Shown piece after piece: positions 1-4,737 of a DNA stretch of 5,160 nucleotides (position 1 is its first letter; every line of letters starts with the position of its first letter). Under the pieces are notes generated by a model that saw only the letters and a program-made list of their open reading frames with translations, was not told the DNA's origin and did no database searches. The position numbers and the translations under genes were made by a program. Origin of the DNA: Planctomycetota bacterium (lineage in GTDB: Bacteria; Planctomycetota; Planctomycetia; Planctomycetales; Planctomycetaceae); assembly GCA_024278285.1 (NCBI GenBank), contig JAJRTM010000743.1, positions 1 through 5,160 of the forward strand, written 5' to 3'.

Positions 1-384
1 CAAATTCGACCGAGAAAGGTTGTACTGAAACCGCGACACCGAACAATTTTCAAAATACCGATACGTATTGGTCGCCTCATCACGATACAGAAAGAACGAA
101 AACTTGATATCCGAAGAAGCATCCAGCAGAACTCGCAACTGTTCCAGCTCAGCGAACATCTCTTCTTCGCTCAACAGCAACTGCGAATTCTGCATCGCGA
201 TCTGTCCCGCAATCGAAATCTCAACACCATTGCGAGAGATCCCCGTCACGCCATCCCCATCTTCCAAAAGCACTTTATAACGACTGAAATCCCAACGATC
301 CTGAATCCGCATTTTCGTAATCGGCCCAGGCAGTTCATGATAACTCCCCTGCTTCAAAATCGTCGGATTAAATTGCAAAGCCAT
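1..384 (-). CDS. Distal-tail (Dit)-like minor tail protein, N-terminal 128 residues, cut by window edge
   Basis: The reading frame is open from the ATG at 384-382 to base 1 without a stop, so the 3' end lies outside the window. The start is supported by a good Shine-Dalgarno sequence, GAGGAG, 7 bases upstream. The visible protein starts MALQFNPTILKQG. It alternates beta-type stretches (VEISIAGQIA near residues 48-57) with an acidic helix (SEEEMFAELEQLRVLLDAS, about 65-83), followed by strands ending in YRYFENCSVSRF (about 104-115). A strand-rich half, a helix and a second strand-rich half resemble the barrel of phage tail tube and Dit proteins. In siphoviruses the gene after the tape measure is commonly Dit, which fits this position. 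I recognise no specific catalytic motif. It could also be another baseplate or minor tail protein; the family call is inference. Confidence 0.5.
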   Translation of the reverse strand, partial: MALQFNPTILKQGSYHELPGPITKMRIQDRWDFSRYKVLLEDGDGVTGISRNGVEISIAGQIAMQNSQLLLSEEEMFAELEQLRVLLDASSDIKFSFFLYRDEATNTYRYFENCSVSRFQYNLSRSNL

Positions 385-410
385 CTTTCATCTCCTCATA
401 AAAAACAGGC

Positions 411-440
411 CAGGCGAGCCGGGGGTGTTAACCCCCTGGT
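411..440 (-). repeat. CAGGCGAGCC hairpin repeat, copy 1
   Basis: This 30-base unit reads on the plus strand as CAGGCGAGCC, a stem GGGGGT (421-426), loop GTTA, stem ACCCCC (431-436), then TGGT. It matches the unit at 4814-4843 (opposite orientation) with one mismatch in the loop. It also matches 4738-4767 in its flanks but with a different stem. It lies in the leader of the Dit-like gene, between the tape measure stop and the next start. With no T tract it is not a classical terminator, though the RNA hairpin could affect transcript processing or stability. Confidence 0.8.
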
Positions 441-467
441 TACTCTGCACAGCGTTCCCTACTTTTT

Positions 468-499
468 CCTAACGCCTAATCCCTACTACCTAACGCCTA
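468..499 (-). repeat. 32-bp stop/start linker repeat, full copy 1
   Basis: On the minus strand this is TAGGCGTTAGG, then TAGTAGGGAT, then TAGGCGTTAGG: two identical 11-base units 10 bases apart. It is identical to 1970-2001 and one base different from 3550-3581. It starts 3 bases after the stop codon (503-505) of the tape measure-like gene. It contains TAG in all three frames, and with the next base it ends in AGGA, a Shine-Dalgarno-like sequence. A hairpin repeat and the GAGGAG site of the next gene follow. Confidence 0.9.
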
Positions 500-502
500 C
501 AT

Positions 503-1267
503 TCATCCCCTGCGGTTACGTAATTGATGCCCTGCGAATTGCAAGTCATTCACAATTTCATCCAGATCCACTGATTGAGAAACCTGAATCGTAATCTCGC
601 CAAACTGATTCACCGTCTGCTCAACAGGTGCTTGCAAATCGCTCATTGCTTGCGAACTCGCTCGCGATCGATTCAACCCTTCCAAAAACGATCCCCCCAA
701 CTGATCCACTGCCGAGCGTTGCAACACAAATTCCCCCGCACTCAATAACGCAGGCACCTGATCCACCCCGGCTGGACCACTTACAAGTCCTCCTTTGGAA
801 AAACCACGTATCCCACCAGAAAAACCGCCGCCCGAAACCCTGCCGCCCCCTTGCGAACCGCCACCTCCACCAAAACCACCACCAGGATTTCCGCCTCCTG
901 CTGGAACCCCTCCAGGAACTCTGCCACCACCGCCAAGTGCAGCAAGCTGGGCAGCGACTCGCGAAATCGCTGCACTCAGTTGCGCTAGCGCCCGCAGCGC
1001 AGGAGTCACATTGAGCGAAACAGACATCCCACTTAATTGACGCACCTGCGAAACCACCCGCCGAAGCATCGAAGAAACCTGCCCCAAAGGAGACCGCAGC
1101 GCCCGCAACCGTCTCGCCAAAGAAGTCAACCCCCGTTGACTCCTCCCCATCCGTTCCAGTTGTTGATTAAACGAATTCATCCGCGAAATCACATCATCCA
1201 ACTCCTGCGATAACTGCGAACTATCCGCAAGAATCCGCACCGTCAAAGATTCCGAAAACCCAGCCAT
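503..1267 (-). CDS. Short phage tail tape measure-like protein (254 aa) with glycine-rich centre
   Basis: Tape measure proteins set siphovirus tail length and pass through the tail tube. Residues 1-110 are a polar, largely helical region without Pro (up to 59) and rich in Leu, Arg, Gln and Ser, with coiled-coil character (for example SQLSQELDDVISRMNSFNQQLERM, about residues 17-40). Residues 112-153 are a glycine-rich linker. Residues 157-199 carry the pattern familiar from tape measure C-termini: SKGGLVSGPAGVDQVPALL, then SAGEFVLQRSAV, then LGGSFLEGLN. The tail ends in a polar segment. The frame is open up to an ATG at 1411, but that extension would translate the REPIN at 1316-1383. I chose the ATG at 1267-1265 because AGGA lies 8 bases upstream. 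Its position after the tail tube gene and before a Dit-like gene fits. At 254 aa it is far shorter than typical tape measures (often 600 to over 1000 aa) and lacks long hydrophobic segments. It could be a minimal or degenerate version. Confidence 0.7.
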   Translation of the reverse strand: MAGFSESLTVRILADSSQLSQELDDVISRMNSFNQQLERMGRSQRGLTSLARRLRALRSPLGQVSSMLRRVVSQVRQLSGMSVSLNVTPALRALAQLSAAISRVAAQLAALGGGGRVPGGVPAGGGNPGGGFGGGGGSQGGGRVSGGGFSGGIRGFSKGGLVSGPAGVDQVPALLSAGEFVLQRSAVDQLGGSFLEGLNRSRASSQAMSDLQAPVEQTVNQFGEITIQVSQSVDLDEIVNDLQFAGHQLRNRRG

Positions 1268-1276
1268 AATTTTATT

Positions 1277-1287
1277 CCTAACGCCTA
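1277..1287 (-). repeat. Half copy of the 32-bp linker repeat (start-proximal unit)
   Basis: One 11-base TAGGCGTTAGG unit on the minus strand, followed by AATAAAATT and then the ATG of the tape measure-like gene. With the next base it supplies the AGGA ribosome binding site of that gene, 8 bases before the ATG. The second unit that normally lies 10 bases away is instead found at 1427-1436, with a REPIN-bearing segment of about 140 bases between them. Confidence 0.85.
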
Positions 1288-1315
1288 ACCCGGACAAACC
1301 GGAACCAACTAGATC

Positions 1316-1383
1316 GTAGCTACACTCGCCAGAGTGTGGACGAATTAATAACTCGATTTCCACCGTCTGGCGACGGTCGCTAC
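1316..1383. repeat. REPIN: two inverted GTAG-type REP hairpins
   Basis: The plus-strand arm starts GTAGC (1316-1320) and folds as ACACTC (1322-1327), loop GCCA, GAGTGT (1332-1337), then GG. The minus-strand arm starts GTAGC (1383-1379) and folds as ACCGTC, loop GCCA, GACGGT (1377-1362), then GG. The two arms share head, loop and trailing GG but have different, perfectly paired stems. A GTAG head before a palindrome is the hallmark of REP sequences mobilised by RAYT (REP-associated tyrosine) transposases, and an inverted pair is a REPIN. No RAYT gene is in the window. It lies between the tail tube and tape measure genes, inside what looks like an interrupted linker repeat. Confidence 0.88.
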
Positions 1384-1426
1384 AAAATATTCTGCCAGTT
1401 TTGCGCAGCATTTCGTTGATAAGATA

Positions 1427-1436
1427 CTAACGCCTA
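1427..1436 (-). repeat. Half copy of the 32-bp linker repeat (stop-proximal unit)
   Basis: The minus strand reads TAGGCGTTAG, beginning 3 bases after the TGA stop (1440-1442) of the tail tube gene. This is the same placement as the full copies after other genes. The last G of the 11-base unit is replaced by T, so the unit is broken at its inner edge. Its partner unit is at 1277-1287. Confidence 0.75.
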
Positions 1437-1439
1437 GCG

Positions 1440-1949
1440 TCAAACCCGCGCAACACTCGGCGATGTCACGAACGCTTTTCCGCTGAACGTAATCAGGTTG
1501 TAATCGTCTCCCTCGGTCATGCTCAACGATTCCCGATACACTTTTGAAAACGTCACTTTTTCACTTGCCACGCCAGCCGGGTCGAGAATCGTGAATTCAA
1601 AAGTGAGTGTTTCCTGTTCGCCATCTGCAGACGTACTGGAAATTCCCGCGCCTGAAGCGAACGTCAAAAACTCATACAACTGCAGCGGATCGCCCGAACT
1701 GGCTGCCTTGCCAATCAGTTGTGTCCACTTGGCGGAAAACGAAACCGAAACCGATTCGTCATCCCCTTGACGCAAATGCCCGCCACTGATTTTGCCACGA
1801 TCTTTAATTTCAATCGTGTTCACTTTTTCGGTCCAACTCAAATCTCCTTCATCAAGAAGCACCGCCAACGTCAACGCCGTTGGCGACGCCCCATCCCTCA
1901 AAACCAACTCCGCATCACGCAAATTCCGCACCAAATTAGAAACAGCCAT
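1440..1949 (-). CDS. Major tail tube protein (169 aa)
   Basis: The subunit that stacks as rings to form the tail tube of long-tailed phages. The protein is mostly beta-strand-like: VRNLRDAELVLRD near the N-terminus, SWTEKVNTIEIKDRGKI (about 38-54), DDESVSVSFSAKWTQLIG (about 63-80), a helical QLYEFLTFASG (about 89-99), a strand pair with ETLTFEFTILDP (about 112-123), and EKVTFSKVYRESLSMTEGDDYNLITFSGKAFV at the end. The late KV..ESLS..EGD.Y..ITFSGKA pattern is typical of tube proteins, and the length is usual for siphovirus tube proteins. The ATG at 1949-1947 has AAAGGA 7 bases upstream. It sits between the probable terminator gene and the tape measure-like gene, as expected. The specific subfamily is not recognised. 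Confidence 0.75.
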   Translation of the reverse strand: MAVSNLVRNLRDAELVLRDGASPTALTLAVLLDEGDLSWTEKVNTIEIKDRGKISGGHLRQGDDESVSVSFSAKWTQLIGKAASSGDPLQLYEFLTFASGAGISSTSADGEQETLTFEFTILDPAGVASEKVTFSKVYRESLSMTEGDDYNLITFSGKAFVTSPSVARV

Positions 1950-1969
1950 TTATATTTCCTTTATGTTTT

Positions 1970-2001
1970 CCTAACGCCTAATCCCTACTACCTAACGCCT
2001 A
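1970..2001 (-). repeat. 32-bp linker repeat, full copy 2
   Basis: Identical to the copy at 468-499. On the minus strand it begins 4 bases after the TGA stop (2006-2008) of the terminator-like gene and ends 20 bases before the ATG of the tail tube gene. It adds stops in all three frames and one AGGA; the tube gene also has its own AAAGGA closer to the ATG. Confidence 0.9.
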
Positions 2002-2005
2002 TCAA

Positions 2006-2467
2006 TCAATCCACCAATTGTGCCAACCCGCGAAAACTGACCAGCGAATGATTAAGCGGCCTCCCTTTTACCGAGCGTTCAATCCGCGAGAAATCTCGAA
2101 CCTCCGGCTCGCTCAGTTTGGCATACCCAATCGCAGGTTGTGCAGAAAGATCAAAATCCCGTACCGCGATAATCTGTCGCGATAACATCCCACGCACCGC
2201 ATCGATCATCACCCGCATCCGAGCCAGGTCGTCATCCCGCCGTGAAAAGCAATGCACATCCAAACCAAAATCTAAAAATTGCAGTCCTGACAGGCGCGAT
2301 TTGCGATCCGTTATCCAGGGCAAATCTAATTCCACCCACGCCTGCTGAAGTGTCACATCATCCTGCATCCCCGGATAAACTGTCGGCCAGGTCGTCGTAA
2401 ATGTGTCTCGCCAGTAAGCTGTCAAACTGCGAACTAAATCTTCATGTAGAAATTGTGTACTCATCAT
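2006..2467 (-). CDS. Probable tail terminator/tail completion protein (153 aa)
   Basis: Tail terminators (lambda gpU or SPP1 gp17 type) cap the tail tube and join it to the head. The protein has an N-terminal helix (LHEDLVRSLTAYWRDTF, about 7-23), then WPTVYPG, a strand with AWVELDLPWITDR (about 43-55), a hydrophobic strand QFLDFGLDVHCFSR (about 63-76), and a helix LARMRVMIDAVRGMLSR (about 81-97). This helix-strand-strand-helix order and the length match the general terminator pattern, but I see no diagnostic motif. Support comes mainly from position between the gp10-like and tube genes. Two ATGs are adjacent (2467 and 2464); GGGA sits better spaced for the second, so the protein may start one residue later. 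Only 15 bases separate it from the gp10-like stop, suggesting co-translation. Confidence 0.6.
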   Translation of the reverse strand: MMSTQFLHEDLVRSLTAYWRDTFTTTWPTVYPGMQDDVTLQQAWVELDLPWITDRKSRLSGLQFLDFGLDVHCFSRRDDDLARMRVMIDAVRGMLSRQIIAVRDFDLSAQPAIGYAKLSEPEVRDFSRIERSVKGRPLNHSLVSFRGLAQLVD

Positions 2468-2482
2468 TTTCCCAGCCTGCTG

Positions 2483-2839
2483 CTATTCAAAAATATTCAA
2501 CCGAATCGATCCAACATCACCTGGCGACTGACTCAAACTACTGCGGACCATCGCGGTTGCCTGCATCTTGCTCGTTCCAAATTCCAGGAAATTGATATAT
2601 TCCACATCGTTCGTAACAGAAATCTGTGTTGACTGACCATCATCGACTTCCTGCCCCACTCCCTCATTCCAGCCCGCCCGAGCCCGTCCCGTATCCACCG
2701 GCGTCCGTTCAATAATCCGCTGCATCAACCGCCGAGCCAACTCCCGAACAAACTCCTGCCGTTTCTGATCAAGTCCGCTTCTCGCGATTTCCAATCGATC
2801 CAAAACCTGTGACACATCAACTTCAACACGAATACTCAT
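2483..2839 (-). CDS. HK97 gp10-like head-tail/neck protein (118 aa)
   Basis: HK97 gp10-family proteins work at the head-tail junction or in tail completion. The diagnostic features are a helical N-terminal half (QVLDRLEIARSGLDQKRQEF, then VRELARRLMQRIIE), the motif RTPVDTGRARAGW (about residues 46-58), and near the C-terminus DVEYINFLEFGTSKMQA followed by the helix TAMVRSSL. The TPVDTGR..AGW and Y..FLEFGTSKM.A.PM/AMVR blocks are the usual signature, so the family call is firm. The frame is open to an ATG at 2929, but that would overlap the upstream joining gene by 68 bases. The ATG at 2839-2837 has AGGAG 8 bases upstream and gives the normal family N-terminus. The stop is TAG at 2485-2483. 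Confidence 0.85.
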   Translation of the reverse strand: MSIRVEVDVSQVLDRLEIARSGLDQKRQEFVRELARRLMQRIIERTPVDTGRARAGWNEGVGQEVDDGQSTQISVTNDVEYINFLEFGTSKMQATAMVRSSLSQSPGDVGSIRLNIFE

Positions 2840-2861
2840 TTCGATATCTCCTGACCTACAT

Positions 2862-3221
2862 TTAACGCCGCACAACATGCAGCGAAACCAGTCCCGTGAT
2901 CGAATCGAATTCAAACGCGGTGATGTCATATTGTTCGCCCGCGATCAAAACACGATCCGTCAACTGTGGTGCATCGTCGGGCAATTCATCCTGGCTGACT
3001 ACAACACGCATCGCCCCATCAACCGTCTGCCCGCCCGCCTCCTGCGTCGGCATTCTTTCTTCCGATTCAATCAGCACCGAGCAACTGGTATCCGTGAAAG
3101 TTTCCGTCACCTGTTGCGTTTCATGATTTAACTGACGTTCGACCACGCGGTACGTCATCGCAACTCCCCAGTCGAGAATCGCCCGCGTGATGTCATCCTG
3201 TATCTGCAATGTAAGACTCAT
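2862..3221 (-). CDS. Head-tail joining (adaptor/stopper) protein (119 aa)
   Basis: Proteins of this class (lambda gpFII or SPP1 gp16 type) seal the neck after DNA packaging and provide the tail docking surface. After an N-terminal helix (LQIQDDITRAILDWGVAM, about 5-22), the protein is strand-rich: TYRVVERQLN, VTETFTDTSCSVLIE, AMRVVVSQDELP, DRVLIAGEQYDITAFEFD and GLVSLHVVRR. The late pattern of a 'V.I.G..Y.I......D...GLV.L.V.R' strand set is common in joining proteins. ATG at 3221-3219 has AGGA 6 bases upstream. The gene ends 22 bases before the gp10-like start; the joining-then-gp10 order is the normal order in tailed phages. The exact family (FII, gp16 or another) is not resolved. Confidence 0.65.
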   Translation of the reverse strand: MSLTLQIQDDITRAILDWGVAMTYRVVERQLNHETQQVTETFTDTSCSVLIESEERMPTQEAGGQTVDGAMRVVVSQDELPDDAPQLTDRVLIAGEQYDITAFEFDSITGLVSLHVVRR

Positions 3222-3253
3222 GGTTTTTCCTGACTGTTACACGTTATTAAACC

Positions 3254-3274
3254 GTAGGGTCCGCTGTGCGGACC
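3254..3274. repeat. GTAG-headed hairpin (GTAGGGTCCGC family), complete copy
   Basis: GTAG (3254-3257) is followed by a perfect 7-bp stem GGTCCGC (3258-3264), loop TGT, and GCGGACC (3268-3274). It lies in the 74-base space between the XhlA-like stop and the joining protein start. The first 15 bases from 3251 (ACCGTAGGGTCCGCT) recur exactly at 3996-4010. It resembles REP-type elements. With no T run after the stem, I do not call it a terminator. Confidence 0.75.
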
Positions 3275-3295
3275 ATGGAAGGATGCAGACCTGTC

Positions 3296-3532
3296 TCAAA
3301 GCCATCGATCAATCACTTCGGTAAAAGTAACGCCCAGCACGAACGTCATCGCCGCCAGAATTGGCGTCAAATTATTCTGCCAGCGTTCAATCACCCGCAG
3401 CCGTGTTTCATGATCGTTCGTCACATCGACCAGCCCGGTTAATGTCACTTGAAGTCCTCCCAAATTCACATTCACTTCATGAAGCGCCTCAACAATACGA
3501 TCCAATTTTTCATCCGAACGAGATTCCAACAT
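3296..3532 (-). CDS. Small coiled-coil protein with C-terminal membrane segment, XhlA/holin-like (78 aa)
   Basis: Residues 1-50 are polar and heptad-like (EKLDRIVEALHEVNVNLGGLQ, in two parts, then DHETRLRVIERWQNNL), suggesting a coiled coil. Residues about 54-72 (TPILAAMTFVLGVTFTEVI) are hydrophobic and form one likely membrane segment, followed by DRWL. This coiled coil, short E-R-W linker and C-terminal membrane helix matches the layout of XhlA-type haemolysin or holin-accessory proteins of prophages, which help disrupt the host membrane. Such genes normally sit in the lysis cassette, so its place between connector genes is odd. ATG at 3532-3530 has AGGGG 10 bases upstream. It follows a linker repeat by 17 bases. 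Alternative: a structural or anchoring protein unrelated to lysis. Confidence 0.5.
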   Translation of the reverse strand: MLESRSDEKLDRIVEALHEVNVNLGGLQVTLTGLVDVTNDHETRLRVIERWQNNLTPILAAMTFVLGVTFTEVIDRWL

Positions 3533-3549
3533 TCCAAAACACCCCTGTT

Positions 3550-3581
3550 CCTAACGCCTAATCCCTGCTACCTAACGCCTA
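3550..3581 (-). repeat. 32-bp linker repeat, full copy 3, supplies a stop codon
   Basis: Same as 468-499 with one difference (base 3567; spacer TAGCAGGGAT instead of TAGTAGGGAT on the minus strand). Its first three bases, TAG at 3581-3579, are the stop codon of the upstream 100-aa gene. It ends 17 bases before the ATG of the XhlA-like gene, and its last AGG continues to AGGA. Confidence 0.9.
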
Positions 3582-3881
3582 TCCTTCTGCCTGCGAAACG
3601 ATCCATCCTGGAGTTTCGCGTTGCTCCTGTTCTCGCAGCAGCTTTTCGTAACTGCTGCGAGCTTGTAAGAGTGCCAGCAGGTTCGATCCACGATCTGCAT
3701 TCGCGCCTGCATTTCCTGCGACTGCATATTTCAACGCGGAGAGTTTTCCATCGCGTAATAAATTGGTGATATCCAAATCGATCTGGTTCAAAATTCCTCG
3801 AATTTGTTCCGCGGTCAGTTCCGCCCCGCTCACACTGGAAAGATCAGTCAAGTCGCTCACAAGTTTCCCTTTCTCAATCAT
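3579..3881 (-). CDS. Small helical phage protein, possibly gpW-like head-tail protein (93-100 aa)
   Basis: Residues 23-43 (LTAEQIRGILNQI, then DLDITNLL) look like one helix. RDGKLSALKYAVAG may form a turn or hairpin, then a second helix runs through LLALLQARSSYEKLLREQEQ (about residues 68-87), ending TPGWIVSQAEG. Helix, short strands, helix at about 95 residues is the shape of lambda gpW-type head-completion proteins, and the position between capsid and joining genes fits. There is no motif that proves it. Start is uncertain: the ATG at 3881-3879 has no clear ribosome binding site and lies 12 bases after a GTAG hairpin. The GTG at 3860-3858 has AAGGG 6 bases upstream and would give 93 residues; I favour the GTG but give the outer bound. 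The TAG stop is the first base triplet of a linker repeat. Confidence 0.6.
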   Translation of the reverse strand: MIEKGKLVSDLTDLSSVSGAELTAEQIRGILNQIDLDITNLLRDGKLSALKYAVAGNAGANADRGSNLLALLQARSSYEKLLREQEQRETPGWIVSQAEG

Positions 3882-3892
3882 GTTTTTGAATC

Positions 3893-3917
3893 GTAGGATG
3901 GTGTGCTTGCACCCATC
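3893..3917. repeat. GTAG-headed imperfect hairpin
   Basis: GTAG (3893-3896) is followed by an imperfect palindrome: GATGG (3897-3901), a bulged T, GTGC, loop TT, GCAC, CCATC (to 3917). It pairs over 9 bp with one bulge, similar in layout to the hairpin at 3254-3274 but with an unrelated stem. It lies just upstream of the small helical gene. Imperfect palindromes after GTAG are typical of REP units. Confidence 0.65.
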
Positions 3918-3995
3918 TTCGCGTGCCGAGTGATATTCAATGAAAAGTAAAAGTTGAATCTGTTATCTACCGTTAATCGATTCATCGGCATTAGA

Positions 3996-4010
3996 ACCGT
4001 AGGGTCCGCT
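3996..4010. repeat. Truncated GTAGGGTCCGC hairpin (left arm only)
   Basis: ACCGTAGGGTCCGCT is identical to 3251-3265, but the pairing arm GCGGACC is missing; the sequence instead continues into the end of the extended chaperone frame. The last two bases (4009-4010) are part of the TAG stop of that frame. Together with the hairpin at 3893-3917 it occupies much of the 127-base space (3882-4008), in which I see no gene and no convincing promoter. Confidence 0.6.
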
Positions 4011-4685
4011 ATTGCTGCTCATCGCTTTGCCTCAGCAGTTCGTAAGCGAGATACTGAATCTGTTCCGCGTAACACTTTTCTCGAAACTGCGAGACATCCC
4101 AACTGAATCGCTCACACAAACGGAAGATAAAAAACTCCAGGCTGCGGGGTCCGTTCAAGTCGAGTCCGTCCCCGCCGCCGAGAAAAAATCCCGCTGCGAT
4201 TCCCGAAAATGATCGCCCGTCATATTGCTCATTTCCGCGATCCGCTCACACATCCAAATTAAATCGCCCGCTGTCCAGCCCGATTGTTCCAACTCTGCAT
4301 GCAATTGATCTGCAAACGAATCCCAGCCCGTATTCTCTTTCGGAGCAGGCGTTTCGAATTCAATCCGCTCATCATTTTTCATGCCTTCCCACAACACAAT
4401 CATCGCCACTCGCCGATGATAATCTTCGACCGCTTCCAGGTACTGCGAATCGTTTTCATCCCGCTGAATGACCGCCAATCCGTCTGCATCACGAAGCGGC
4501 TTGCCTGAAGAATCGCGGGAAACTTTTGTCGGAGCAGACGGAGCGACAATTCCTCGCTGTTGTAACGTCTGATGAAAACCGAGTCGCAAAGGTGAAACCG
4601 CAAACTCCCAGAAACTTCCATCAGGACGAGGCAACCGCACCACTCGTGAATAATTCTCCTGAAGTCTTTTGCCACCAATACGCAT
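4009..4685 (-). CDS. Tail assembly chaperone, -1 frameshift product (G-T-like fusion, 225 aa)
   Basis: If ribosomes slip -1 at T TTT TTC (4188-4182), the first 168 residues of the shorter protein are joined to 57 more, ending at TAG 4011-4009. The extension begins LGGGDGLDLNGPRSLEFF and continues with IFRLCERFSW, DVSQFREKCYAEQIQYLA and YELLRQSDEQQ. The block 'ERFSW(x)nF..(x)nIQYLAYELLR' resembles the T part of G-T fusions, where a short W-containing helical domain binds tube subunits. In many siphoviruses (lambda G and GT) this fusion is made at a few percent of the shorter form and both are needed for tail assembly. The extension frame has no ATG of its own: upstream it is closed by TGA near 4243. 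A TTG at 4158-4156 overlapping the TGA of the short form offers an alternative, coupled start. The family call is inference; the open frame and slip site are seen directly. Confidence 0.7.
4144..4188 (-). promoter_or_regulatory. Candidate programmed -1 ribosomal frameshift signal
   Basis: The slippery heptamer T TTT TTC is in the correct phase (last T of GAT, then TTT, TTC). Six bases later GCGGGG (4175-4170) can pair with CCCCGC (4149-4144). GGC (4179-4177) and GCC (4142-4140) extend the stem past one G-A mismatch. The loop is 20 bases and contains the zero-frame TGA at 4157-4155. Heptamer, short spacer and GC-rich stem are the classic parts of a -1 signal. Confidence 0.72.
4155..4685 (-). 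CDS. Tail assembly chaperone-like protein, short form (176 aa)
   Basis: Tail assembly chaperones coat the tape measure protein before the tube polymerises around it and are not in the mature particle. The N-terminus (YSRVVRLPRPDGSFWEFAVSP, in parts about 12-32) is strand-like. The middle has a variable, charged loop (about 50-78). It is followed by helices: YLEAVEDYHRRVAMIVLWEGM (about 82-102), WDSFADQLHAELEQSG (121-136), and TAGDLIWMCERIAEMSNM (138-155). The acidic-helical C-terminal half and a candidate frameshift at its end support the call; there is no single diagnostic motif. ATG at 4685-4683 has a GAGG about 10 bases upstream. It follows the capsid gene directly, whereas chaperone genes normally lie between tube and tape measure genes. 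Alternative: a head-associated protein with an unrelated frameshift. Confidence 0.6.
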   Translation of the reverse strand: MRIGGKRLQENYSRVVRLPRPDGSFWEFAVSPLRLGFHQTLQQRGIVAPSAPTKVSRDSSGKPLRDADGLAVIQRDENDSQYLEAVEDYHRRVAMIVLWEGMKNDERIEFETPAPKENTGWDSFADQLHAELEQSGWTAGDLIWMCERIAEMSNMTGDHFRESQRDFFSAAGTDST

Positions 4686-4737
4686 AATTTGTCGCCTCTA
4701 TTATGAATTGAAAAAAACGATTGCTACCCCACAAGCC

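Noticed and set aside
795..1040. Plus-strand proline-rich frame
   Set aside because: It is the antisense shadow of the glycine-rich centre of the tape measure-like gene; GGN codons read as CCN on the other strand. The other plus-strand frames (for example 68-280, 337-594, 628-1014, 1719-2051, 4012-4212) likewise lie opposite convincing minus-strand genes.
1268..1411. Upstream ATG extension of the tape measure-like gene
   Set aside because: It would translate the REPIN and a linker half repeat, has no tape measure-like sequence, and the ATG at 1267 has a well-placed AGGA.
2855..2869. Possible degenerate linker repeat (CCTACATTTAACGCC)
   Set aside because: It shares CCTAC and TAACGCC with the 32-bp repeat, but one base is missing, others differ, and it overlaps the joining gene stop; chance similarity cannot be excluded.
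2840..2929. Upstream ATG extension of the gp10-like gene
   Set aside because: It overlaps the joining gene by 68 bases, while the ATG at 2839 has AGGAG and gives the normal family N-terminus.
468..3581. CRISPR array
   Set aside because: The 32-bp units are hundreds to over a thousand bases apart with genes between them, not regularly spaced by short unique spacers.
3918..3995. Promoter for the small helical gene
   Set aside because: The gap is AT-rich, but I found no -35 and -10 pair with acceptable spacing on the minus strand, and the organism's promoter consensus is unknown.
4009..4158. Separate gene starting at TTG 4158-4156 overlapping the TGA
   Set aside because: It is possible by coupled re-initiation, but TTG is a weak start, no good binding site precedes it, and the in-phase slippery heptamer with a stem explains the frame better. 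I keep it as the main alternative.
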